DNA of 64,000 nt, from NCBI RefSeq assembly GCF_030068545.1, contig NZ_JASJOR010000003.1:310001-374000 (forward strand), given 5' to 3'. The DNA comes from Xanthocytophaga flava (lineage in GTDB: Bacteria > Bacteroidota > Bacteroidia > Cytophagales > 172606-1). This document shows positions 1 through 9,175 of the stretch, piece after piece (the stretch's first letter is position 1; each line of letters begins with the position of its first letter). The translations under genes and the position numbers were made by a program. Under the pieces are notes generated by a model that ran no database searches, was not told the DNA's origin, and was given only the letters and a program-made list of their open reading frames with translations.

Positions 1-2064
1 GTCATCGTATTCTGGAGGTGTGAGCTGTTTGAATGTCATACCTTTAAGTTCTTCTCTGGAATAACCGATACTTTCTGCAAAAGCATTATTAAATTCCAGA
101 TACCTTCCTGTTTTAGGGTCTGTAAGAGCCATTCCTACAGGAGAAAGATTAAACATGGTCCGAAATTTTTCTTCATTCTCCTTTATCTGTTCTTCGGCTT
201 GCTTGCGAGAGGTTATATCTTCTGTAAAGAGTAAGATGCCACCTATTTGTCCTTCTAAAGTATACCAGGGGCGGGCTTCCCAACGCATCCAAACAGCTGT
301 GCCATCTTCGCGTACAATGTATTCTTCTTCTCTGGATTCTATATTTCCTGCCAGGCAGCTGTCATGACTATCGCGATGCATTTCCGCCATAAATGGGAGT
401 AACCGATAATGATTTTGGCTCAGATAAGTTTCTGGGTTCAGTCCATAATAAGTTAACCAGCGTTCACTGGCTGCCAGATAATCTAGTTGTGTATCCAACA
501 TAGCCAATGAAGAAGGGGATTGGCTAATGAATAATTGTAATTGGGTTTTGCTTTGTTGTAACAGTCTTTCTGCTTCTTTTCTGTCGGTAATATCACGGGC
601 TATAGCGTATATCTTCTCATTTTTAGCTACAGATGTCCATTCTAACCACAAATAGTGACCTTCCTTTGTTCGGTATCTATTGGTAAAATGCAGAGTTGGT
701 ATACCAAGGTTCAACGTTTTCAGTTCTGCCTGTGTAGATTCCAGATCCTCCGGATGGATGAGTTGCAGAAATGGAATAGCCAGAACCTCCTCTTTGGAAA
801 ACCCCAGCATTTTGGTAAATGCCGGACTGACCTGAGTAAAATATCCTTCAAAGTTTGCTATGTTGAGAGCATCAACGGAAATTTCAAAATAGGTTTGTAA
901 CTCTTCCTGTACTTTTTTCTGCTCCTGAATATTTTGAGTGGCACCTCGCAGCCCCGTTATTTTCCCTGTATTATCAAATACAGGTTTCCCAAGAGTTCTT
1001 ACCCAAATAATGTTTCCCTTGCCTGTAGTAATCTGGAATTCCTCATCCCAGGGTTTGCCAACTTCAATAGCTTCTTTTACCTTTTGCTTTATTAGATCCG
1101 TATGGGGTGGAAAGAAACGATTCGTCATCTGTTCCGCTGTAGGAACAAAATCATAAGGCATTTGCCAGATGTCATACAATTCCCTTGACCAACGAAGAGA
1201 TTGAGTTGAAAGATCATATTCCCAGCCACCTGCCTTGGACATTTTAGAAACTTCCTGTAATAGGAATTCACTTTCAGCCAGTTCCAGTTGTAATAACTTT
1301 TTGTCTGTGATGTCAATAATAGAACCACACATCTGAATAGGTTTGTTCTCATTGTTGAACAAAGCTTTACCAGATGTTTCAAACCAATAATATTTACCAT
1401 TTTTATGCTTTAGACGAACTTCCAGCTTATACGGAAATGCGGCTTCCAGATGTATTTTGACGGCTCTCTCAACTTGCCCCTTATCCTCAGGATGGACAAG
1501 TACATTCATAAATGTATCGTAAGAAGGAATAATATCGCTTTCCTGGTAACCCAATAATTGATAAAATTTGGGTGACCACCAGTTTTTCCCACTCTCTATA
1601 TGCCACTCCCATATACCAGCATCAATACCTCCAATAATTAATTCTAATCTTTGATTATTCTTTTTGACCTCATCCTGTATTTTCATCAGGGAGGATATAT
1701 CGAAATATATACCTGTAAAAAGGGTAGGGTTACCCTGATTATCCCACTTGGCTATCTGACCTTTACTTAGGACATAGATAATAGATCCATCTTTATGTAG
1801 AAAGCGTAGGGTGGCTTCATACGGAATTTTGCCATCACTATGAAGATGATTGTTCAATGATTCCTGAGCAACTTCCAGATCTTCCTGAAAAACCAGTTGT
1901 CTCCAATAATTGGACAGTTCATCTGAATCTGTGATTTCGTAACCTAACTTTTTATAAAAGTAAGGATCTACAAAAACATGGTTTGTCAGTATATGCCATT
2001 CCCAATAATCTGGAATAGTATTTACAAGGATTGGGAATAAGTTATGGGTGTCTGAATTCATCAT
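1..2064 (-). CDS. Multi-PAS sensor protein, N-terminal part (runs off the left edge)
   Basis: The reverse strand is open without a stop from an ATG-ATG pair at 2064-2059 to base 1, giving 688 residues of an incomplete protein. I read five complete PAS-PAC modules, ending near residues 120, 247, 377, 490 and 615 in typical PAC closings such as TGIYFDIS and DITDRK, and the beginning of a sixth PAS. There is no signal peptide or membrane segment, so it should sense in the cytoplasm. Tandem PAS proteins of this kind in Bacteroidota usually end in a histidine kinase (HisKA-HATPase), sometimes in a GGDEF or phosphatase domain, but the output domain lies outside the window. Either Met of the ATG pair could be the start; no Shine-Dalgarno is visible. 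No gene lies within 320 bp upstream, so it is probably transcribed alone. Confidence 0.88.
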   Translation of the reverse strand, partial: MMNSDTHNLFPILVNTIPDYWEWHILTNHVFVDPYFYKKLGYEITDSDELSNYWRQLVFQEDLEVAQESLNNHLHSDGKIPYEATLRFLHKDGSIIYVLSKGQIAKWDNQGNPTLFTGIYFDISSLMKIQDEVKKNNQRLELIIGGIDAGIWEWHIESGKNWWSPKFYQLLGYQESDIIPSYDTFMNVLVHPEDKGQVERAVKIHLEAAFPYKLEVRLKHKNGKYYWFETSGKALFNNENKPIQMCGSIIDITDKKLLQLELAESEFLLQEVSKMSKAGGWEYDLSTQSLRWSRELYDIWQMPYDFVPTAEQMTNRFFPPHTDLIKQKVKEAIEVGKPWDEEFQITTGKGNIIWVRTLGKPVFDNTGKITGLRGATQNIQEQKKVQEELQTYFEISVDALNIANFEGYFTQVSPAFTKMLGFSKEEVLAIPFLQLIHPEDLESTQAELKTLNLGIPTLHFTNRYRTKEGHYLWLEWTSVAKNEKIYAIARDITDRKEAERLLQQSKTQLQLFISQSPSSLAMLDTQLDYLAASERWLTYYGLNPETYLSQNHYRLLPFMAEMHRDSHDSCLAGNIESREEEYIVREDGTAVWMRWEARPWYTLEGQIGGILLFTEDITSRKQAEEQIKENEEKFRTMFNLSPVGMALTDPKTGRYLEFNNAFAESIGYSREELKGMTFKQLTPPEYDD

Positions 2065-2387
2065 TCGTGGATAGAGCTTACCCGACAGAGTTGTAAAGAT
2101 GCAGATGTTGTATGGATACAGGAAAAAAGGTGCTCATATAGGACTATTCAAATAAACGAAAAAAAAATGAAAAAGCAATACATTGACTTTCAAATATAAA
2201 AAGAAGAAATCAGGGTGGTTGGCTCAGATGAGAATAGGACTTTATCCTGAATAAAGTGTAGAAGTGATGTAGATAATTAACAGTAGAAAATATCCACAGA
2301 AAAATGTATAGGACGCTTTCTACTGTTAAAATATCAACACAGCAAAATTAAGAAACTTACTTTTTATCGTTTTCTATAACTGGAATG
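2065..2387. other. Intergenic region with a 13-bp inverted repeat
   Basis: This AT-rich gap of 323 bp lies between two reverse-strand genes. It holds an inverted repeat, TTAACAGTAGAAA at 2277-2289 and its complement at 2317-2329, separated by 27 bp. The repeat could be the terminator of the upstream peptidase/barrel gene or a regulatory site for the PAS sensor. A DnaA-box-like 9-mer with one mismatch lies in the spacer, but nothing else suggests an origin. No open frame of interest is present. Confidence 0.4.
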
Positions 2388-5306
2388 TTAAAAACCGATG
2401 TCTATGACGAGTGGCTGTACAATGACATCTCCTGAATTCGGACGATATACTGTGCGAAATCCAAGTTCCAGTTGAGGCAGCAAACGCATGAAATTAAAAT
2501 TTGCGGAGATATCTATTCCTATAGAAGTCAGGTCAAGGCTGGCATCTCCCGTAGTTAAACGACCATAATCGGCAAAGAGATTGCCTTTAATCCGCTGTAT
2601 ATACAACCATCTGCCTACTGCCCAGTCTGGATAGAAGATAGGGAAACGATAATCAGCATATACCCCAGCATAATAGGTTGAGTTGGTATACGATTGCCCT
2701 CTTACAAAAGTGATAGGCGCTGCAAACCGATAGTTCTGACGTGTAGCACTCACATCTTCGTATTTAAAATTACCTCTGAGTAAGAATCCATGATGCTTAG
2801 CTAATCCCGGAAAGAATAAACCACCCTGGATTGTATATTGAGAACCTGTAAAATCACTGCCTGGCAATGTGTGACGGTATTGTGTAGTAAGTGTTTGACC
2901 CCATTTGGGAAATACATCCCGCAAGGCTTGTTTGCGCAATCTGTTATATTGTAGCGTATAGCGCATATCGGATAAAGAGCCATTGCTTTGTTCGCTATAA
3001 GATCGGGCTGTAAAATCATAATCTGATACTTTGGTATAACCACTATAAACCGATAACACCAAGCTTTCTCTAAATTTTGAGCGAGTGAATGTGAGCGGTA
3101 AACGAACACCTCCGGATATGCTGGTTTCTCTCCATCTATCTGTACGAGTACTATCCAAAGGTAATTTACGATCTACATACCCGGTGCCACTACGACCCCC
3201 ACTGGATACACTTAAATCCAGTACAGGATATAACTCCTGATAACTGATATTTCCTATATAACTGGCTGTTTGCTGATTGGCATCATATCCAATGCCGGTC
3301 TGAATGGCTGTGGTACTTAAAATATCCTGAGACGAAATACCCACAAAAAAGTCACTTCCAGTACTGTTTACCACAGGTCCCCAGCTATAAGGGTTAATCA
3401 GATTGGCTAGTTTACTGTATGGCTTTATAGTATAAGAATCATGGCTGGTCATTTTCAACAGGTTTTTTTCTCCTTCCTGTAGAAGTAACGGACGATAGAA
3501 GGAAACGGTACGGTTTGGAAGTTCTTCTAGTGGTTTCCAGGAAGAAGGATCGTTCGGCATGGTAGCAATACGAAATCCATCGGGTGTAAAGTCATTGAAC
3601 GCAATTTCTTTGCCATCAGGAGAGATTGTTGCATTGTATGCTCCAAACTTTCGGGAAGTGACCTGATACTTTTTCCCTGTAGGGGCATGAAGTGCATAAA
3701 TATTGTCAATACCCGTAAAAGGTGAATTATAATAAATATACTCACCATGTTTGACAGGATGCGACACGTTTTCATCTCCAAATGGAAATGATTGTTTTGT
3801 TCTGTTCTTTAGATCAAATAATACAATACTTTTCCCATTTTCCTGAAGAATGACAGACATAATATAATTACCATCCGATGAAAATCGTGGTAGTTGAAAA
3901 AGAGGGTGCCCGGATGCATTAAGTCCCTCATTCAACCATTGAGATAAATCCGTTTGAACTATCTGGCCAGTTTGTGTATCCAGCAACTGTAGAGAAGACT
4001 GGTTTTGAGCAGTGTATTCTACTGCAAGTATGGTTTTCCCATCAGGTGAGAGCGAAGGTGCAAACAATTTGGTTCTGCGCGTAATTCTACGAATTTTTTG
4101 TGAAGACAGATCATAGAGTTTTATTACAGCATAGTCTCTCATATTCCATCGGGGATCAAACCCATGTTCTGTCCATACAATCTTGTCATCAGCTACAGAT
4201 AACATCCCATTGGATGGATTGGATGCATGGCTGGTAAATTCTACAATACCAGGTACGAATAATTTTTCTTCCACTGCTTTTCCATTTTCCACTTTTTTCA
4301 GAGAAACATATGTTTCTATATCTCCAATTCCTGATTTACGGCAAACAATGGTGTTATTATCCAGATATTGAGGAAACTCGTAATTCGTCATTACTTTATT
4401 GCGGGCAGTAGGCAGGAGAGTGGCTTGTGTCTCATTGAGCTGGTTTAGTTGATTACGCCATAAACCTGCCAGTTCTTTAGCGGCTTCATGATACAGTTTC
4501 TCAACCTTCATTCCTGTTTCTTTACGGATAGCTCCTGAGAATGAAAAGGGTTCAAGAGGGAATTTATAATGGCGGGTCAGTATCTTTCCCCAGGCATCAC
4601 CTTCGTAATGGCGTCTTAAATAAGAGGATAGAAAGTATCCAGAGACATAGTGATTGGGTATATAGTCTTTATATGAACGACAGGTTGCTTTTGAATACGA
4701 AAATTCGCTGCCTGTAAGTAACCGGGTCCGAAATTCGAGGTCAAAACGCGGAATACGACCCCTGCCTCCAGAAGTCAAAGCAGTTTCTGTACTCACCGCA
4801 TCACCTTCCCAAAACCAGTTAGGAACAGTAAGACTAATCACTCCCAGTGCATTGCTTCCAAATATCCAGTAAGCTCCTTTGGTAAACCCGGTAAGCATCT
4901 TATCATACTGCACTACATGGCGGAACTCATGTACCGATAGTAGTCCCAACCAGTTATTGGTTCCAGCTAGGGTCGGGTCCTGAGGAGGTGTAGTGAAAAA
5001 CTCGGAATGACGAGGAAACATGGTCACAAAACCGTTGGAGATAGTGGTCTGGTTTTGCAACACAACGGATAGCTTTCGTGGCTGCTTTCCTAATGTATGT
5101 GATACAGAGACATAGTTGGTCTGTAGTAGATTGGCTGTATACTGGGCTGTACTATCCAGTCCTCTGGGATAGATAATCCGAAAATGAGGTGTTTGTAACT
5201 GATTCCATCGTATACTGGTTGGATTCTGTTCAAGGATAGAAAAAGTTTGTGCATGTAAACTGAGCAACAGCCAGAAAAATAAAACAGACAGACAGATAGG
5301 TTTCAT
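2388..5306 (-). CDS. Secreted metallopeptidase-like / TolB-type propeller / outer-membrane barrel protein
   Basis: This 972-residue protein begins with a clear signal peptide (cleavage expected after HAQ, about residue 20). Residues 35-300 resemble the gluzincin 'peptidase MA-like' domain: HEFRH at 126-130 fits HExxH, and WEGDA around 167 supplies a plausible third ligand Glu. Residues of about 320-620 contain repeated blades of the WD40-like/TolB type (SPDGKTILA, SPDGKEIAF, SSDGNYIMS). The last 270 residues are rich in alternating aromatic strands and end in Phe, which fits a transmembrane beta-barrel of the surface-antigen type. Proteins with this layout are often annotated only as TolB-like. 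I infer an outer-membrane protein with a periplasmic or surface-exposed peptidase domain; its substrate is unknown. The gene appears to be monocistronic. Confidence 0.8.
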   Translation of the reverse strand: MKPICLSVLFFWLLLSLHAQTFSILEQNPTSIRWNQLQTPHFRIIYPRGLDSTAQYTANLLQTNYVSVSHTLGKQPRKLSVVLQNQTTISNGFVTMFPRHSEFFTTPPQDPTLAGTNNWLGLLSVHEFRHVVQYDKMLTGFTKGAYWIFGSNALGVISLTVPNWFWEGDAVSTETALTSGGRGRIPRFDLEFRTRLLTGSEFSYSKATCRSYKDYIPNHYVSGYFLSSYLRRHYEGDAWGKILTRHYKFPLEPFSFSGAIRKETGMKVEKLYHEAAKELAGLWRNQLNQLNETQATLLPTARNKVMTNYEFPQYLDNNTIVCRKSGIGDIETYVSLKKVENGKAVEEKLFVPGIVEFTSHASNPSNGMLSVADDKIVWTEHGFDPRWNMRDYAVIKLYDLSSQKIRRITRRTKLFAPSLSPDGKTILAVEYTAQNQSSLQLLDTQTGQIVQTDLSQWLNEGLNASGHPLFQLPRFSSDGNYIMSVILQENGKSIVLFDLKNRTKQSFPFGDENVSHPVKHGEYIYYNSPFTGIDNIYALHAPTGKKYQVTSRKFGAYNATISPDGKEIAFNDFTPDGFRIATMPNDPSSWKPLEELPNRTVSFYRPLLLQEGEKNLLKMTSHDSYTIKPYSKLANLINPYSWGPVVNSTGSDFFVGISSQDILSTTAIQTGIGYDANQQTASYIGNISYQELYPVLDLSVSSGGRSGTGYVDRKLPLDSTRTDRWRETSISGGVRLPLTFTRSKFRESLVLSVYSGYTKVSDYDFTARSYSEQSNGSLSDMRYTLQYNRLRKQALRDVFPKWGQTLTTQYRHTLPGSDFTGSQYTIQGGLFFPGLAKHHGFLLRGNFKYEDVSATRQNYRFAAPITFVRGQSYTNSTYYAGVYADYRFPIFYPDWAVGRWLYIQRIKGNLFADYGRLTTGDASLDLTSIGIDISANFNFMRLLPQLELGFRTVYRPNSGDVIVQPLVIDIGF

Positions 5307-5419
5307 TAGAAATGAAGGATAAATCTTGGATGCAAAGGCAATGAATAGAATAAACTAATACATTGTTAGAATAGATGTACGAAAATGAGGCTTGGGAAAC
5401 GTATGTGAATAAACTATAC

Positions 5420-5965
5420 TTAATATTCTTCTTTATCAATTTTAGCACTTTGCTTAAAAGAAGTGATCTTACCAGTTTGTGTTTGGGCAAGACCTTTGAT
5501 ATCAATATCCTTTCCCTCCATAGTTGTCACCATAATGCCTACCTTGGATGAGTTGGATTGACTGTAAAATTCTGAGTAGACAGTATATTCCGTCCCTTTA
5601 TTCGAAAATGAAAGCCAGTTAAGATCCTTTGCATCAGCTTCTTTACCACCTGTTCTCTGATAATAGCGAAAGGTAAATTTTTTCCAGCTGGATTCATCCA
5701 GTTGTTCCGGATATTGTAATTCGGTTTTTGCAGTTGTTCCAAATCTATAGACCAGGTATTTATCTGATTTCTCTTTGCAGAGTGACGCGGTCTTTTTGTT
5801 AGTCATCTGGAAGGAATATACATTGGTTTCATTTGCTGTACACAAACAATTGCAGGGTTGCTGAGCAACAACAGTTAGACATAAGCATGTGCAAACGAAG
5901 AAGAAAATACAAAATCTCATAGAACGGTATAGTAAAACTTTGTGAGTGAGTTTTTTGAAGTTCAT
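5420..5965 (-). CDS. Small secreted hypothetical protein
   Basis: I do not recognise the family. The 181-residue reading begins with a basic stretch; the second Met (residue 16, codon at 5920) starts a much more typical signal peptide, MRFCIFFFVCTCLCL, ending at VVAQ, so the true start may be 5920. The mature N-terminus has a Cys cluster (PCNCLC), followed by a soluble, Lys- and Ser-rich region with no membrane helix. There is no lipobox at the expected spacing, so it is probably a secreted or periplasmic protein whose cysteines may pair. It lies between the propeller/barrel gene and the SDR gene, all on the reverse strand; a terminator separates it from the SDR gene. Confidence 0.6.
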   Translation of the reverse strand: MNFKKLTHKVLLYRSMRFCIFFFVCTCLCLTVVAQQPCNCLCTANETNVYSFQMTNKKTASLCKEKSDKYLVYRFGTTAKTELQYPEQLDESSWKKFTFRYYQRTGGKEADAKDLNWLSFSNKGTEYTVYSEFYSQSNSSKVGIMVTTMEGKDIDIKGLAQTQTGKITSFKQSAKIDKEEY

Positions 5966-6011
5966 GTTTCCGGCTCGTTAGTAGCAAAGCTATCTGTTTT
6001 TGGGAAAAAGA

Positions 6012-6039
6012 AAAACCTCTGACTACCGGCAGAGGTTTT
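6012..6039 (-). terminator. Intrinsic terminator downstream of the SDR gene
   Basis: A 10-bp perfect stem (AAAACCTCTG with its complement) with an 8-nt loop is followed, on the reverse strand, by a T-rich tail (TTTTTCTTTTT). It ends the transcript of the SDR gene. Confidence 0.8.
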
Positions 6040-6094
6040 GTAAGGATAAAGAGTGTAATCTGATGTTTAAGCTGTCTTTTTTATGGCAGGTTTT

Positions 6095-6697
6095 TTAGGC
6101 ATATACTTTTAGTATTTTCCCTGTTATTGCACCTTCTGTACTACGTATATAGGCGTTTACAACTTTATTCATCGGTACAGGATCAATTCCAGGAAAACTT
6201 GCTCCATATCGTTCTACAGAGTCTTCCACTAGTCCGGGACTTACCACATTGATACGTATTCCTCGTGTTAGTTCCAGTGATGCAGCCAACACAAAGCTAT
6301 TGATACCTCCATTGAGCATAGCCACGCAAGACGAATTACGTACGGGTTCTTCAGATAAGATTCCGGATGTTAAGGTAATTGATCCATTGTCATTCAGATA
6401 ATGTTGTCCAATCAATACAACATTGATTTGTCCCATCAGTTTGTTTCGGATGCCACTATACACATTTTCTTCTGTCATTGTGTCCAGTTTGCCATAGTAT
6501 CCTGTTCCGGCTGTACAGATACAGGCATCCAGTGAACCTATTTGTTTGAAACCTGCTTCAATCGATTGTGCAGAGGTAATATCCATCTGAATGTCCCCAC
6601 TGGTGCGACCTGCGGTAATAATTTCGTGTTTTGATGATAATGCCTGAGCTACTTTCTTGCCAATAGTGCCATTTGCACCAATAATCAGAATTTTCAT
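6095..6697 (-). CDS. Short-chain dehydrogenase, short atypical form
   Basis: This 200-residue protein has the Rossmann motif GANGTIG at 7-13, the central TAGTG element and an SDR Ser region (TLTSG). The usual catalytic YxxxK is absent: the corresponding helix reads VAMLNGGINSF, followed by the NVVSPG motif after it. The length and this variation match a distinct compact SDR subfamily (of the PRK07578 type) that is common in bacteria. NAD(P) binding is well supported, but catalysis by the classical Tyr-Lys mechanism is not. Substrate is unknown. The gene is transcribed alone, ends in its own terminator, and faces the AraC-type regulator located upstream on the same strand. Confidence 0.85.
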   Translation of the reverse strand: MKILIIGANGTIGKKVAQALSSKHEIITAGRTSGDIQMDITSAQSIEAGFKQIGSLDACICTAGTGYYGKLDTMTEENVYSGIRNKLMGQINVVLIGQHYLNDNGSITLTSGILSEEPVRNSSCVAMLNGGINSFVLAASLELTRGIRINVVSPGLVEDSVERYGASFPGIDPVPMNKVVNAYIRSTEGAITGKILKVYA

Positions 6698-6764
6698 ATT
6701 GTTTTACGTTTAAGGTTTCTGCAAAACTATAGTGCAATGAATAAACTCTGATAACGCAAAAAGC

Positions 6765-7625
6765 TCAAAGAATTGCCTGATTGGTTCGATTCTGAGCTGG
6801 GGTAAAGCCATAGTGCTTTTTAAAAATCCGGATAAAGTGAGACACACTTTCAAATCCGCAGGCAAAAGCTGTTTCTGAAACATTCTGGCTAGTATTGTCT
6901 AATAATACACGCGCATGGGCCAGACGTTGCTGATTAATCCATTTCTTCGGAGAGGAATGATAATGTGCCTGAAAGTCGCGCTTAAATGATGCCAGGCTTC
7001 TGCCTGATAGACTAGCTAACTCTTCAAGCGTGACCGGATGGAACAGGTATTGCTGCATAACATACTCCAATTCCAACGGTACCTTGTCGGTAATAGATCT
7101 TATAAAAGATAATACAGAATCTTTATGTGCTCCAAGACTCAGCAGCATAAAAAGCTCCTGAACTTTCATTTGCAGTAATTGATCAATATGTGGATAAGTA
7201 CGTTTGAAATATGCCATATATTGCATCTTGAAACTATTAAGCAAATCATCGGATGGTAGTAGCAGATATTCTTTGTCCGTTTTGGGAAGGGTGGCAGAGA
7301 GTGGATTTTCATATAAGAATTCATTCAAAAGCTTATCAGTAAAATAAACTACCAGTGCTTCGTAGTTGATACCTTGTGGCACATAATCTGACATCGCATA
7401 TATCCCTCTTTTTAATAACAAAATAGTTCCTGTTTCAACTACAAGTGTTTCATCTGGAAAATGCAGGAGCTTTTGTCCTTGCAGAACAAATAATAAAGAA
7501 TGCTCCTTTATAAAGTAGGTGCGTTTGTGCTGAGCTTTCTGAACAATATGTTTGGCAAAATAGGTATCACCAGCCATAAGGAAGGTAGAATTTTCATTTG
7601 TTTCCTGTGGACTTCTTGTCAACAT
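6765..7625 (-). CDS. AraC family transcriptional regulator
   Basis: The C-terminal 100 residues form two helix-turn-helix units of the AraC/XylS type (LEELASLSGRSLASFKRDF and a second unit ending in FGFTPAQ-like HYGFTPAQN). The N-terminal half is a cupin-like sensor domain rich in beta strands. An upstream TTG at 7646 is open but sits in a likely promoter (a one-mismatch -7 box lies there), so I prefer the ATG at 7625, giving 286 residues. It is divergent from the Crp/Fnr regulator and located next to the SDR gene, which may be its target; the effector is unknown. Confidence 0.88.
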   Translation of the reverse strand: MLTRSPQETNENSTFLMAGDTYFAKHIVQKAQHKRTYFIKEHSLLFVLQGQKLLHFPDETLVVETGTILLLKRGIYAMSDYVPQGINYEALVVYFTDKLLNEFLYENPLSATLPKTDKEYLLLPSDDLLNSFKMQYMAYFKRTYPHIDQLLQMKVQELFMLLSLGAHKDSVLSFIRSITDKVPLELEYVMQQYLFHPVTLEELASLSGRSLASFKRDFQAHYHSSPKKWINQQRLAHARVLLDNTSQNVSETAFACGFESVSHFIRIFKKHYGFTPAQNRTNQAIL

Positions 7626-7698
7626 TGCATAAAGGGAATAAAACAAAATAATAACTCAAAGATACTGAGAGGTACAAAGCTTCTCAAATGAGATGAAG

Positions 7699-7706
7699 TA
7701 TCTTTG
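7699..7706 (+). promoter_or_regulatory. Bacteroidota -7 box of the Crp/Fnr gene
   Basis: TATCTTTG matches TAnnTTTG exactly and lies 22 bases upstream of the ATG at 7728. It overlaps the alternative TTG codon at 7704, which argues against that start. No clear -33 TTG is present. Confidence 0.5.
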
Positions 7707-7727
7707 CTAATATTTACTATACATTAT

Positions 7728-8303
7728 ATGAAGCATGAAGCGCTTTTGAGGCATATCCGCCGATATGTAGAGTTAAACGAAGAAGAGCAGGATTTGATTG
7801 GTGTATATAGTAGCATACAGGAGTTCCGAAAGAAAGACTTTCTATTACATCTGGACCAGACATGTTCAGCTCATTTTTTTGTAGCAAAAGGTTGTTTAAG
7901 AGCTTTTCTAATCAATGAAAAAGGTCAGGAACAAATAACTCAGTTTGCTATTGAAAACTGGTGGATTACCAACTATGATAGCCTGGACAACCAAATACCT
8001 TCTTCCTTAGCTATTCAGGCAGTTGAAAATACAGAGGTGATTCGCATACATAAGAATGATTATGAGATGTTATTGCATAAGATTCCTAAGCTTGAACGCT
8101 ATTTTCGTCTTGTATTGCAGAAAGCTTATGGAGCATCTCAGCGACGGATACAATACATTTACACACTCTCAGGAGAAGAACGATATCATCATTTCAATGA
8201 ATCGTTTCCTGAATTCGTTCAGCGAATACCACAATACATGCTGGCCTCTTACCTAGGATTTACGCCTGAATTTTTAAGTAAAATACGTGCAAAGAAAATC
8301 TAG
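7728..8303 (+). CDS. Crp/Fnr family transcriptional regulator
   Basis: A 191-residue protein with a cyclic-nucleotide-binding-like beta-roll (residues of about 20-115, including FFVAKGCLRAF) and a C-terminal DNA-binding part ending PQYMLASYLGFTPEFLSKIR. This short form is common in Bacteroidota. The residues that bind cAMP in Crp are not evident, and there is no Fe-S cysteine set as in Fnr, so the ligand is unknown. The reading frame also extends to a TTG at 7704, but the ATG at 7728 follows a perfect -7 box. The next gene downstream, an AhpD-like protein, is frequently paired with such regulators, so the two may form a stress-response unit. Confidence 0.85.
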   Translation: MKHEALLRHIRRYVELNEEEQDLIGVYSSIQEFRKKDFLLHLDQTCSAHFFVAKGCLRAFLINEKGQEQITQFAIENWWITNYDSLDNQIPSSLAIQAVENTEVIRIHKNDYEMLLHKIPKLERYFRLVLQKAYGASQRRIQYIYTLSGEERYHHFNESFPEFVQRIPQYMLASYLGFTPEFLSKIRAKKI

Positions 8304-8399
8304 GTATCTCCATTTCTTGAACTAGATTAATTTTTTTCAGCTCGGACTAAGGCACTTTTGTGATGTATTGAATTACTCACCAACTAAACATCACATAGT

Positions 8400-8843
8400 A
8401 TGAACACCCGAATCAAAATCAATACTGTAGAGCCTGAGGCTTACAACGTTATGTTTGCTTTTGAAAAATACCTATCTACTACAGAGATACCAAAGTTACA
8501 TAGAGAACTTATCAAAATCCGGGCTTCACAAATCAATGGCTGTGCCTATTGTATAGATCTGCACACCAGAGATGCTCGTAATGCTGGGGAAACAGAACAA
8601 CGAATTTATGCTTTATCTGCCTGGCGTGAAACACCCTTCTTTAGTGAAGAAGAACGTGCTATACTGGCATTGACGGAAGAAGTTACCTTGATTCAGGGAT
8701 GTGTATCCGATCAAACCTATGCAGAAGCAGCACGCTTATTTGATGAGCAGTATCTGGCTCAACTAATAATGGCTATTATTGCAATTAATGCGTGGAACCG
8801 AATTGGTATTGCCACAGAATTAACACCTTCTATCAGGGAATAA
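8400..8843 (+). CDS. AhpD-like carboxymuconolactone decarboxylase family protein
   Basis: A 147-residue protein with the AhpD core NGCAYCIDLHTRDAR: C48 and C51 form the CxxC pair and H55 follows at the conserved spacing. In AhpD-type proteins this pair relays reducing equivalents to a peroxidase or directly reduces peroxides. The remainder is all-helical as expected. It lies 96 bp after the Crp/Fnr gene and may be controlled by it; the interval contains a near-match to the -7 box (CACTTTTG at about 8352), so it may have its own promoter. Function as a redox protein is well supported, substrate is not. Confidence 0.88.
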   Translation: MNTRIKINTVEPEAYNVMFAFEKYLSTTEIPKLHRELIKIRASQINGCAYCIDLHTRDARNAGETEQRIYALSAWRETPFFSEEERAILALTEEVTLIQGCVSDQTYAEAARLFDEQYLAQLIMAIIAINAWNRIGIATELTPSIRE

Positions 8844-8873
8844 TAGATTTGATGAGATTTCCAGTTTATATTC

Positions 8874-8912
8874 ATAATCCCTTGTAAATCTGTTGTATTT
8901 ACAAGGGATTAT
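8874..8912 (+). terminator. Strong hairpin after the AhpD-like gene
   Basis: A perfect 16-bp stem (arms 8874-8889 and 8897-8912) closes a 7-nt loop 30 bp after the stop codon. There is no pronounced T-tract, so it may act as a transcript-stabilising hairpin as well as a terminator. Confidence 0.6.
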
Positions 8913-9138
8913 AATGCTGAATCCTACCTCTCAAAGTAAATCTTTCAATTTCAGGTGTCCTTTAAAAAATAGATATGCAGATTGATTATCTGTAACTTTT
9001 CTGTGTGATGGCTGATCCGATTGTATAACAAAATGGGTAAAAAAGATCTTTGAGAAAAGCAAAAAAATCGGGCTTTTTATCTTCAGTTTTAATAATAAAC
9101 ACCGGTCTTTTTACGACCACTTTTTCACTGAAAAGACT

Positions 9139-9146
9139 TACATTTG
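9139..9146 (+). promoter_or_regulatory. -7 box of tex
   Basis: TACATTTG is an exact TAnnTTTG match, 29 bp upstream of the ATG at 9176. It lies inside the in-frame N-terminal extension that begins with TTG at 9050, which argues that the extension is not translated. The rest of 8913-9138 shows no gene. Confidence 0.5.
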
Positions 9147-9175
9147 CGGCCTCAAATCAAAATAGTCGGAGTTAC

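Noticed and set aside
1..2064. Naming the PAS protein a histidine kinase
   Set aside because: Only PAS modules are inside the window; the output domain is not visible.
2277..2329. Inverted repeat with a DnaA-box-like 9-mer as a possible replication origin
   Set aside because: There is a single imperfect box, no dnaA/dnaN or other origin genes, and the repeat fits a terminator or operator.
9050..9175. N-terminal extension of Tex from a TTG codon
   Set aside because: It does not resemble the Tex N-terminus and contains an exact -7 promoter box, so ATG 9176 is used.
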